Below, piece after piece: positions 49,075 to 59,990 of a stretch of 64,000 bases of DNA; within the stretch, counting starts at the first letter, position 1; the number at the start of each line of letters is the position of its first letter. A program made the position numbers and the translations under genes. The stretch spans positions 858,792 to 922,791 of the forward strand of contig QVRM01006451.1 in NCBI GenBank assembly GCA_003439945.1. The letters run 5' to 3'. The notes under the pieces were generated by a model. The model had not been told where the DNA came from, made no database searches, and was given only the letters and a program-made list of their open reading frames with translations. The stretch comes from Dermanyssus gallinae (lineage: Eukaryota > Arthropoda > Arachnida > Mesostigmata > Dermanyssidae).

Positions 49075-52000
49075 TACGGCGATAAACCATCACGGGCGAT
49101 AGCTGAAAAGAATACGAGGAGGAGGCTTGAAAAAGCAACCAAGCAAATGACGCTGGAGCAGAAAAGGAAAACATTTGGGGAGTATAAACAGCTTAAACAG
49201 CGTCAACAGCGTGAAAAACGGAATTAGACGGCGATCTGCAATGCAAGGTTACGTGAGAAAAACGATAAATACATGCCCAGAGGCGAGAATCAGTCAATGA
49301 CTAAAGCCTAGCTACAGCAAACTAAGACACTCTGTGAAACACTCGAAGAACCGTTAGCTACAAATTTAATTTCGATGCTGTGGCAGGTTTCTTGGCCGTT
49401 GTTGTTTGTTTGGTGAGAAAATGGGCGTTAATGGTGTGCTCAGGAACGTTGGCCATAACAGTGGCTATTGCAAGATAAGCATTAGATTTAATAGGTAAGG
49501 CCCCTACGATCGAACTGGCTGAAGTAGGTAGCTACGTTTAATTCAAGCTCAGCGACTGGCAACACGGGGGCGGATAGAGTTTGTTTAGATGACAGTGTAC
49601 AGAAAAATATTATACAAAAACGACAGCGTCTTTGGAGAGTGTCGGTGTATTCATTTGAATTTTGAAGCAATATGCAATACTCACTGGCCCTGAGGTATAC
49701 GTTGCAAACGACAATATTATTTACCATATTGCAGGGTGGCTTAAACACTTCCAATGCTTCCGTGAATTGAAAATATAAAAGCTGAACGGTTATTATTAGT
49801 TAAGGGTTATGCTAGAAATACCCATTTCAGGGCATCTCCTATATCCTTAATATCGTAGAAGCAACGGCAGGTCTAGCTAACAATAGCAAATCTCCCTTTC
49901 AAGTTAAATATGCAATTTTAGTATTCATCAGGGAACATCAGTTTAAGCAAGGATTGGTGGAAGAATACAGAGACAAAACGACCAACGCTTGGTGAAGACG
50001 AAGGCATTACGCCCACCTCGGCATTCGTAGTCATAAGGGGACTAGGGAACGACGTCTTCGAAGCTGCAGTCACTTATGCAAATGTGGTTATCACGGTAAA
50101 TGCTAATGGCATACAACAATTAGATGCGATATAGCAATCCGTAGGCACACAGGTTATACAATGTAGGTGCGTATGTCCAACGCAACAACAATACGCCCAT
50201 CGTAATGTGTACATATGCGCCCAACATTGAGCATTCATAGCTTGAGCCCCGCTGAGGCACTAAGACTTGATAACTGGACTTGCTAGGTGACGTTAACGAT
50301 GAAATGACGACTCACAATGCGTAAATTGTAGCGTAAAACGGCGTGCGAATACGCTCATATAAAGATATAACATGTAACAGATTAAATAAAAATCAACTGG
50401 TAAAAAATGTGTTATGTTCAAATATATATTTTACAAAAATAATAACAAGAAAAGAAAAAAAGATGTATATATATATATACACGGTTGTTTTATGATGGAA
50501 CATGTCTTTAGTTACGTTGAAGTAGGTTTATGATTTGCACAATGACGCAGTAGCTGATAATGCCTGTATGACATTATACGGCCCTTTTTGTAAGGGTGGA
50601 ATAGCCCCGACTCAAACTGTACTGCAGCTCTACAGTTTCGTGCGCAATTAGTGAGGTAGATGTACCTACATGCATGCAACTTTTGGGCCTAACGTTAGCA
50701 TGTAGCCGACGGTCTATTCATCTGCTTACAGATAGAAGAAATGTAGATCGTCCACTACATAGCCATGTGCATATTAGCCTGTTCAGTCGTTAGCACAGTC
50801 CGACGGCCAGGCGAGCGGAGCGGACTATCGAAACCAGATCGTGTGTTTGTAGGTGGCGCCATCTACGTGCTCCGTAAGGCTTCAACGACGCTTGGTTCAG
50901 GCACTGGGCCCTGAGAAACAAGTATGGCAAAGGATACGCTAGTGTCTATCTCGTCTGGTCCACGGCCGGGCCTTCGTAAGCTGTGATGATGGAACAACGG
51001 TGGAAAGCATGGGGAGAAGCTCGCTTGTTTCGGCCGCCTTCTTCGTCGTCGCCGTCATCGTCTACGGGTGGCATCCACTTTACTTCGGGCAGAGCATGGA
51101 AGAGCTTGAAACCCTCTCTACATGAGCACTCCAAAGCCTGCCGAGTGTGGAGCTCTGACCCTGCCAGAGCGGAGAGTCGGTGTTGTCATCGCCGACGACG
51201 CCCGCGCGTCTGTCTATCTCTGCGTCAGAGGGATCGATGCTTGCACCCCCAGGGAACGTACCCTCCCCCCCACCACCCGCCACCCCGCTTGACCCTCGAC
51301 CGGGTCGGCCTCGCTCTATCGGTGAAGGACATCCATCCTCCGAGTCCCAGCTGTATTATTTGCCGGCCGTCGGCTCAATTGAACGTGTAGTTAGCCGTGC
51401 AGCGCGCGGCGCCCACAAATAGCGTGTTTGACAAGCACAGATCTACTGAAGCACCGCTGTCCGGATGGCTTGTTGTACATTAGGCCGGGGCCGGGGCCCA
51501 GTGCGGAGGCGTAGGAAAGAAACACCTATCAGGGTTTTAATTAGCACGCTCGGTAAACACCGACCCTATGTGCCCGTGCTGACTTGTCTATGTGTCTGTC
51601 AGTTTATCTGCCCGCTTATGTACACAAGTGTACTGGCGTACAGGCGCATGCACGCGTATATGGAAACTTTGCTATTTGCTTATCAAGCTACCCTACCAAT
51701 CTCTCTACCTCTACCACAACGTATATAGTACTACAACTACGAACATTGCATCATCCGCGTGAGACCTAGAAATTAAATAAAATTGCACACGAACACTCGG
51801 AAGGAATCATGACTTCAAATTTGCTTGTTTTTTGTTTTTGTTTTTGTTTTCAAAAATACAATAACAAATATGATCTATCCATGACATTCTGCACAGCTTG
51901 ACCATGCAAGCATGCTACTTGGTTACGGGTGGTGTTTTTCACACGTAGAGTTAAATGTCAAACGAAGTCCGATGAGTTTATTATGTTGCTATGTTGGTAA

Positions 52001-52899
52001 AAAAAAGTAGCATTTCAAACTCATTTCTCAGGCATTCGAAACCAGCATGCGAGGAGAGCCACTCTAGCCGTTGCCGTGCGGATCTAAGTTAGGCAAGAAC
52101 TTTGAGCAAAGTTACTGTTGTTAAATTATTTCTTTGATGTGGACGGCGTCACGTGCTATGTGGAGTTGTAGTGTTGTAAAAGTACATTGTATCCTGAAAG
52201 CGCTATATGATTACGATGTTTGGTTGTATCCATGTACACACCTGCTGCACAATTCACGTTATGACTTAGCTCGCCGACAGAGTCAGTGGGCGCCACGTCA
52301 AGTGAATACGTGTCAATATGGTGGTCGCATGTATGAGTACTTAATATTTTGCTATTTCTGGTCATATAATTTTATCTAAATTAGTCATCAAACAGATCTA
52401 CAATCGCTAGAAATTGTTTAGTCTAAATTAGCTCGACCTATGGGCGCAAATCTTATAATTTGTTTGTAGTGCGGCCGAACAATCGCAGGTACCAAATAAT
52501 TTATGTGCTCCAATGCGTGGCAAAAATGGACTACATCAATAATATGTTCGATTGGCGCGTGGTCAGGGATATTCACAGCAAGAAGATTGCACAGGTCCCG
52601 CCTGCTACCAGTCATTCCTTATCTTGTATTACGCGCATAAAGGAGCTTTTTAATCTATTCTAAAATGTCAAAACAATAAAGTTGGTTAGCTTTTAAATCG
52701 CAAGGTAGCTAAGCGTGGGCGCGCAGAACTGCCACTGAATGCTCGTCGTAATGTCTGACCGCACGCGCCAGTCGAGGATCTCCCGGCGAACTGCGCCGAT
52801 AAGAAAATGAAGACCTGCGCTCCCACTTCAGAGGCCCAGGTGTTTTAATTTATTAATCGTGTTTTTAAATTTTATTATAACAATCAAGTATATCTTAGG
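49075..52899. other. No recognisable gene
   Basis: No supported gene in 3.8 kb. 50980-51480 is GC-rich and open on both strands with no recognised domain. A short (TA)n lies near 50467-50480. Confidence 0.4.
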
Positions 52900-53060
52900 A
52901 GGGAAGAAATGCGTTACGCACTAACGGACACTATCATTCGAAGGTGGGATTGGGCTGAACAGTGTCGGTCGCACCGCAAGACTACCGGCGTTACCGGCTA
53001 GAACTCCGGATTTCTCTCCGGATGATCTGAAAATCACAGCGTCTCCTAAGCGTCGCTCTA
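52900..53060 (-). repeat. Unknown interspersed repeat, partial copy C
   Basis: Reverse complement aligns with 48898-49065 (see copy B), including TCCGGAGTT, GCCGGTAACGCCGGTA and GTGCGTAACGCATTTCTTCC. Moderate divergence. Confidence 0.65.
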
Positions 53061-53605
53061 GGCCTCTCAGATATTCGGTTAATATTACTGACTGGGTGAC
53101 GATAACACTCACATGAACTCCCGTTGCTTAAGAATATTATCAAATCGCTTTTTTTTGCTTTTTAAAGTCATTCGTCATTAATTAATTGGTTAGAGCGGTT
53201 GCCGCCAAAAGCTTTTGGCCATATGCATCTATCCAGCTTCCGGCACAACCCGAGCTTACATATTGGTATAAGCTTTGTACCAGTGTCATAATTTTCCTCT
53301 ACATGTTTTTCAGAGCAACACAAAATGAGCGCGTACAACAGCGCAGTAGACAGACCGAATAACTTATAGTAGACCACTTAATGAAAAAACTCTTACGTGC
53401 CACCTACAAAGGTTACCTTAGCGCGACACACGAGCGCGCTACGATGTATCATAAGGCGTATAAACGGTACATACACTAAAATAAAACCTAAGGTGGTTGT
53501 GTATTCAGTGCAGTTTTTGGATTTATGCGTGGCACCCACATGAATTTTACACTTAGTGGGCACTCAAATGCCACTTACAGAAGTGCGCATGCACGCAGTA
53601 GCCTA

Positions 53606-53666
53606 CACGTAGACTCTGATAAATAGACAAAAATTTGACACGTAGACTCTGATAAATAGACAAAAA
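53606..53666. repeat. 28 bp direct duplication
   Basis: Two identical 28 bp copies (53606-53633 and 53639-53666, starting CACGTAGACTCTGATAAATA) separated by 5 bp. Confidence 0.95.
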
Positions 53667-54849
53667 ACAGATGAGTCCCAAATCGCGAGGTTCACCTGTT
53701 TGCTCGGCATACTCCTACCTGTGTCGGATGAAGGGCGTATGAATAGCGTACCCGCTAAACCCTCGTTTTGCCTCTGATCCAAAAGGGTTAGCTACTTAAC
53801 TAGTTTGATGATTTTACCAACGATAAACGTCGTGAAGTCGGAGGCGATGCCGGCGGACGGACAGCCGCACCGCGGGTAAGAGGCTTGTTTCAACGAACAA
53901 CGTCAACCTGCCCGATAAAGGTTGAACTGTCGTCGTGCCACACACAGCTGTCACAAGCTATGTTGTGCTATCTACATACGAGTCCCTCTTCCGGGCGCTT
54001 CAAGCCGACATCGAGCATAGACAAGTCAGGCGTGGCAAATATTGCTCATCGGTGCCAGGAGGCCAGGAGCTGGCCAGAGTTGTTGGCGGGGCGTTGTCAT
54101 ACGGCATCTACATATAGGTGTCGAGCGGCGTTCGCATGTAGGTGTAGAACGAACGGATGAGCGCATGGCTTTGTGATACGTTCGCTGCTTGCAAAAAAGA
54201 TTAACTGCCTAGGTCACGAGCATACACGCTAGCTTCGTCACGCACAGCCCACACATCGCTTGCATCGCAAGCGTGGGATGAAAGTATTACAGCACTCCAG
54301 AATCGCCCAATCGGCCGGCCCCTTTGAGAAGGCAGCAGCTGTGACAAAGTCTGTACGCAGGAAAGCCGCCGAGTTGGCTCGGAGCCGCATGAATAACTAC
54401 TAGCTTGATTGTCGCATTAACCGGCGTTCTGCAGGCGTTGTTCTGCAAGCGACCGCGGCGTAGCCGTGTCACATATTTAAGGAGGAATTAGCAGAGTCTT
54501 ACCGAAAATCCGAAACAGAGCTGAGACCTGTTGTTGACATCGTTTAGAACAGTCATAGCCTAAGGTGCGTCGTTCACGTGAGTTAATCCACAAAATAGCT
54601 TGTTCGGTGATATACATATATATAAATCTTAACTATAAATAAATATATTATTTCAAGCTAATTTAGTGGTACTACCGCTTTGGCTAAATTCCCGACCTCA
54701 TACGACAAGACGCCCACAAAATGCAATATATTTTTTTATTTTTTTATTTTTTCAGCTTTTTTAATGTATAATAGTTACAGGTTTATTCGATTATATATAC
54801 GTCGTAACAATTGTCTCTTTATGAACATATTCACAGGATAAAATAAGTG
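53667..54849. other. No recognisable gene
   Basis: No supported gene. A T-rich run lies at about 54731-54757. Confidence 0.4.
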
Positions 54850-56655
54850 AAAGAGTCACATATCCTCCATGTTCGAGCGTGCCCAGTCTAGCAGAGTTCC
54901 ACGCACAGAGGCGATGTTCCCCCGCTAAATGTCTAGCGATAATCTCTAGTGCAGGTACTCGACAGCTCTAATGTTCCCTGCCGAAAGATTGAGCGGCTTG
55001 CCGATACGTTGGATATGTTTGTGCGTCTTCGGGCCAGATGCCCTCAGTGTCCCTAATGTCAGCGGGCAAAAGTCGTGGGAGTAGGTAATACTGGCATATC
55101 TTCTGTACTTATTCGCCTCTGCCAACATAGACGCATGACCAGCATGTTCCGCTCCAGCACTGACCATTGAAGGGGCCAATGAGTCAGTAACGGTTGCATC
55201 CTATACTAGCATGCGACCCATCTCGAAGGACGTTAGTGTCAGTCCGTTCGGTTGCTTTACATCACTCCTGCAGAGGCTGGGAGGCTCGAGAATGCCAAAA
55301 AAGCACGCCGACCTCAAGGCTCGGCTAAAAATTCAGTTAAATGCTGCGTGTCGGGCTCGACAACCTGAGCTTAAGAGACAACAGGGACCGTGGTGTGCCT
55401 GTGGCCCCATTTGATCGACGCATCTACATTGGTAAAGGAATACGAGAGCTGCTTCCAGGCGTAGCCCCGCACTATTCTGAACACTGTCGTCATCTACTAG
55501 AGTGCCTAAGTGAGAGCACTGGGAAAAACCTAGAACAAATCCCCAGCGCCTTTTGCGGAGACCGCCCGTAGCCTGGCCTTGCCAGTCGTAGTGGAGACTT
55601 GCTCAAGGATATGCGCAAATGTCTTCTCCTGCAGTGGGGTCGGCCAGCTATTCTAGGAAAGGGTGTCAGTGGGTACGACATTGCAAAAAGGCTAATCTCT
55701 CGAATAGGGCTGCCAAAGTTTGATCGTAGACAGTTTTACCTGTGTCCTTCCTTAGCCGTTTAGCCTTTTCTAATGCCTGGGACATAAAGGAGGCTATGGC
55801 AGGACCAGCCAGCGTCTGGCATTCCAAATCCACCTAAGGATCTGGGAAGCAGAGCCTGCAAGCCTGCATCGGGTGAGAGGCGTACGTTTAAGGGCACCTT
55901 TTGTGTCTTCAAGGTTAGTGTAGTCTTTCAAGTGTCTTCACTTGCTAAAGGCTCGAAGGTTCTCGATCAAGTCGAAATAATTGACCCCTGGGCCGCCAAA
56001 AAGCACGATCTCAGTAGGTATATTTCGCGATGAGATCCCAGCGATGACCCCAGGTAACCCCCTCGGCAAAGAGAAACCCCGAGGAGCTCAATGTCACTCT
56101 TTTGGACGACCCCCAAGCCCACGGTCGTCCAGGTACCTGGCATTTAGAGGATACTGTGAAGAGTCCATCAAAGCTTTTACGCACAAACAGGCGGACAAAG
56201 GGTCTCCTTGTTGAAGGCCGGACTGCGAAGATATAGTGGCCTCTGGAAAAATCAGGTGCGACGGTTGTGCGTAGGCCGCATATACCTAGTGAAAAATTTG
56301 CAAGCGTAGCATTTCACCGCGTTTAGCAGGTGTTCTTTTCTGACGCTGTTAAACGCATTTCTAAAATCTAGCTTAACCAGAACTATAGGGCTACTACGGG
56401 AGTTTATAAATGCGCGGGAGGTGTGAATTCCCATCTTCGTACCGCCAGTAGTTGTAAAACACAACTGATAAAAACCAATTGCCGTTAATATTTCAGCTTT
56501 GTTGGCAGCGCACCCTATTTTTGAAGCTAACTTCCGGAGTGTAGACGAGCATGCTAACACACGCACTTCGTCGCTGGACGTAGTGGATATCAGCATCGTC
56601 GGGGACGAGATGGCAAGCAAATGTCGGAGAGGGCTTATGGATGTTTGTGTCAAAG
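54850..56655 (-). mobile_element. Heavily decayed R4-like LINE
   Basis: Minus-strand remnant with the R4-type order. A frame at 56252-56653 contains LRKLASKIG and VLVKLDFRNAFNSVRKE (RT motif with the first catalytic Asp). LNARYLDDRGLG at about 56120-56145 is the second catalytic motif. The endonuclease follows: PNGLTL at about 55230-55245 (PD changed to PN), DATVTDSLAPS, AEHAGHASMLAEANKYRRY at about 55090-55140, and FCPLTLGTLRASGP. It ends with RLSLDIxRGNIASV near 54890. It has many stops and frameshifts. It is distinct from E1-E3 and from the relic at 31.7 kb, giving a fourth R4-like lineage in the window. Confidence 0.75.
56252..56653 (-). pseudogene. RT fragment of the decayed R4-like element
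   Basis: 133-codon frame whose second half aligns with RT motif A of E2 and E3 (KLDFRNAFN against KLDFSNAFN) and whose middle keeps the Gly-Gly segment before it. Truncated on both sides by frameshifts. Confidence 0.75.
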
Positions 56656-56939
56656 AGACTCAAGTCAATTCAGTTTGTTCACCATATCATTGGTAGTTAC
56701 AAGTGATTGACATGTCTTATAATTCACTGTTATAACTAAGCAGGTATTTCACACGTTCCTGCAGTGATTGTGCGTCGATTGACGCGCATCGGGTCAAGTG
56801 GTAGCAGTTGATGTCAGACATATATAATGGCGATAACCATGCCAGGTTATCCTACACAACAGTGTCTGATTTGTTTGTAGAGCCTTTTTCCACTTATCTG
56901 TGGAAAACACTGTTCCCTCTGTATAGTTCTATATATTCC

Positions 56940-57340
56940 TTTCTTCTCTAAACACTAGGTATTGGCCCAAGGCATCTGCACTGAATGGTATTTCGTCAGA
57001 TATGAGGTCCTCCGTAAAGGTTGGACCTCTCGACACAGTTCTAACGCTAATGTCGCCAATGCATTCCTAGGTAGTCCAAGTGCACGTTGTATAAAGCAGT
57101 TCTTAACTCGGTCGATGTTTTTGAGGTCTGTCAGCTTAAGGTGAGGCGCAATCACTAGTAAGCTATATCAAACTATTAGTGCAATTTTTATTCTAAAAAG
57201 GTTGACGGCAATTTTTAGGTCACTGTCACGGAGTTCTCCAATAAGTATTATATCTGCCGTTGCTTTGGCTCTGAAATCGTAGAGATATGGACGACCAAAA
57301 TGGGGTGTGACAATAGCAGTTCGGACATCAGAGTGGGCTC
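56940..57340 (-). mobile_element. LINE C-terminal fragment (APE-type)
   Basis: The minus strand shows HLKLTDLKNIDRVKNCFIQRALGL followed by RNALATLALELCRE, the pattern of the region after the RT in APE-type LINEs (a polypeptide that pairs 'RVQNRFLR..LGLP' with a Leu-rich segment). Frames are broken upstream. The opposite-strand LINE at 57350 may be the same family. Confidence 0.55.
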
Positions 57341-57349
57341 GCCAAGTTA

Positions 57350-58700
57350 AAACACAAACCCTGGTTTAATCAAGAATGCAAGTACATGAAACATATTATA
57401 TGTACACATAATTACATGAGCCAATTAGGTTTACAAGAGCTAGCTCTCCTAGAAAGAGTATTTAAGGCCATTAAGAACGAAAAGATGCTTTGATACGAAG
57501 AAAAACAGAGAATGCGTCTCATACAAGACAGCGTATACAGGCCGTGGCTTCTACTCCCGACACGTCCGGCCACAGGTAATCCACTAAGTAATGACATAGA
57601 ATGGACGACATATTTCACAAATCTTCGCAGCGGTGAGACGACTCTCCTAATAAGAGACCCCGGATCTAAGTTTATTCCTTTTACGGAAGCCGAAGTAAGA
57701 CTAGCAGTTACATCAAAGCAAAATAACAGGTCAGCGGGGCCAGACCAACTCGTGTACGAGCACTTAAGCGCAAGATAAGTATTGCTATGCTCCCCAATAA
57801 CAAAACTATACAATATGTGCCTACGCGAGGGTAAAATACCAGATGAGTGGTAAAAAAAGCTACCTACAACCTATATATAAGGGCAAAGGAGATGCTACGG
57901 ACAAAATCATACCTAGGCATCTCCTTAACAAGCGTGATGTATAAAGTGCTCACTTCGCTCATCGCCTCGAGGCTCTACGAGCGCACAATCGATGAACTAT
58001 CAACTGAACAACACGGATTTCTTCGAAAACGCTCAGCTGTAGACGCTTTGAAGTTTGTACTGGACTATGTAGAAGAACGGAAGGCTCAAGGGGAAATGAC
58101 CTGTGCAGCATTTGTTGACTTTAAAACCGCCTTTGACTGCGTACCCAGGAATCGACTTTTGCAAGTCATTCACAGCAGATACGCAATTACGGATCCAACC
58201 ATACAGAGAACCGGTGTCGCCCAGGGAAACTCAATAAGTCTGTTCCTATTTATTTTATACGTGGCAGGCCTGACGAAAATTCTACGAAAAGTAAAAGCGC
58301 CACATGCATTCTATGCTGATGACCGGGTCGTTCTCGCAAAATCCCGAGACCACTTACAGGTGCAATGAAAATAGACTGACAATAAATATAAACAAGACAA
58401 AATTTCTACGTTTCAATCGCGGAGGAGCATATGCCACCGCAGATCGCCGTATCAAAATAAACGGCGCCCCTGTAGAGTTAGTTAGTTACTTCCCATACTT
58501 GGGAGTGACGCTAACTTCAAGACTCTCGTTTGGAAGGCACATAGAAGAAAAAGAGACTAAAGGCTTTCGGACTGAGATATAAACGTGTCCGCGGAGCCAA
58601 AAGCCTGGCGGCGTCCAAGATATCTCCTTTGGGGAGCTTAAGTATGGCGCTTCTACAAATCTCATCCTCAGGGTTCGTTCTGATAGTAGTCCTAGTTTCA
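57350..58700 (+). mobile_element. Decayed APE-type LINE, RT region
   Basis: Plus-strand remnant beginning with NPWFNQEC (57353 onward), the usual segment between endonuclease and RT. Then come AEVRLAVTSKQNNRSAGPDQ at about 57685-57750, a broken stretch, ISLTSVMYKVL and FVDFKTAFDCVPR (motif A) at about 58110-58150. VAQGNSISLFLFILYV and HAFYADDRVVLAKS (motif C with both Asp) follow at about 58300-58340. The post-RT segment (NINKTKFLRFNR, then YLGVTL) follows in other frames to about 58690. Stops near 57775 and 57850 and frameshifts near 57880 and 58365 make it non-functional. No EN or ORF1 is attached. Confidence 0.8.
57847..58368 (+). pseudogene. Reverse transcriptase core of the APE-type LINE
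   Basis: 173-codon frame with RT motifs: SRLYERTIDELSTEQHGF, VDFKTAFD with the first catalytic Asp, VAQGN for the usual PQG, and FYADD with the catalytic pair near its end. The first 25 or so residues come from a shifted frame and do not belong to the original protein. Confidence 0.8.
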
Positions 58701-58715
58701 TGATATACGATGTTC

Positions 58716-59990
58716 TCAACCCTTGAACCTTGCGAACAGTCGCGAAGGTTCTTTTTGGTAGTCACTGTGAGAGGACGCGTGTCGTTTCGAATTCAGGGAA
58801 GGTCCAACGCAGCCGGCGCGAAAGAAAACAGGTTTTTTGTTCGAGACGACCTTTAATAAAACTTTCGTGAGCTCGTCTGAGACGGATACCCCGACAGCCT
58901 TGAGCATGTTGCATGGTATTCTGAACGTGTCCCACCAGTTCCTCCGAGGTGGCCGATGTGCCGGTGGCAGCGTTACTTCTAAGCTCCCGACGTCGGAGTG
59001 TAAAGCGGACAAGTGCCTAAAATGTCCTCTTCTTGTGTATCTGTTGTTGCACACAAGCCAAGCGACCCTGTAAAGGTCCTGCCCAAAGTCACCTAAAACG
59101 TTTCCTGATATCGCTAGGTTGCCGGCAGTAAAGCTAGTAACTTGGCTTTAGTGCTTTGGCAATCGTCGTGAGTGTGGCTGCAGAGTCAGGACTAATACCC
59201 TCGAGCACTTTTGTCAGATCAGACAAGGTGGCTCTAAATCTGCCTGGTGGCGTCACCTTTTTTATGCTGCCGAACCCTTCGTGTCTGAGGCCGCAGTCGG
59301 GCGACCGAGCTTACTCTACTATATATCTAGTAGGCTTGCGCCAAGGAAGGCGCCGACGTCTGGGCAAAAGAACGTGTAGAGCGCTTCCGTCCTGGGTCGA
59401 TAAGATTCCCCGGCAAGACTGCAGCGTACGACGGTTTGTCATCCGTGACGCCCCGTGTAGGCTCTCCCACAGAAGCCGGGTACTGCGCTTCTTCTATAAC
59501 GACTGCTGAGGGATTAACCATCTGCACCTGTCAAAGGGTCCTAGCTTATGATAATTTGGTTCTTCTTACGAAGATAGGCTAAACGTGGACAAGAAGGGGA
59601 ACCAACCGCGCGTTGATACACCTTGAGGAATTAGGACCGCATATCTCTTTGAAGAGACGCAGCATCGAGACTTCCGCAAACTCGCTGGAACCTGAACCGT
59701 CTAGTCAGCTCTCTTGAATCATAATTTTTAAGGTACTGAGAGATCCTGATAAAATATCGCTCTTGAGTTCTTTTCCATTTGACGCTGCTTGCGAAAAAAT
59801 GCACTCTGCGTGAGATCACTACAGAAAAGCCATTTTCAGGGTAGGTCTCCGGCTGTCCGTCGTACCCAGCTTCGGTGAGCGAACACTCTTCTGCTTAATG
59901 CCAGGAACAGTATTGCCTCTAGGGGAAACGTCTACCGCGGCTGGCAACCCGGCGGCACTCGAAGGTAAGTCACCACCACCTTCCGACGCA
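58716..59990 (-). other. Unassigned coding-like minus-strand region
   Basis: Several minus-strand frames in succession look less random than elsewhere. At 58716-59054 a frame contains DELTKVLLKVVSNKKPVFF. At 59327-59527 a frame contains EPTRGVTDDKPSYAAVLPG. At 59631-59880 a frame contains SVVISRRVHFFASSVKWK. The 'SYAAVL' and 'VV.SRR' styles recall LINE ORF1 or gag-like proteins, but I recognise no domain, and the assignment is inference only. Confidence 0.2.

Noticed and set aside
50000..50340. Possible LINE endonuclease fragment (YAPN, then GDVND)
   Set aside because: Only two short motif-like strings in different frames; too weak to distinguish from chance.
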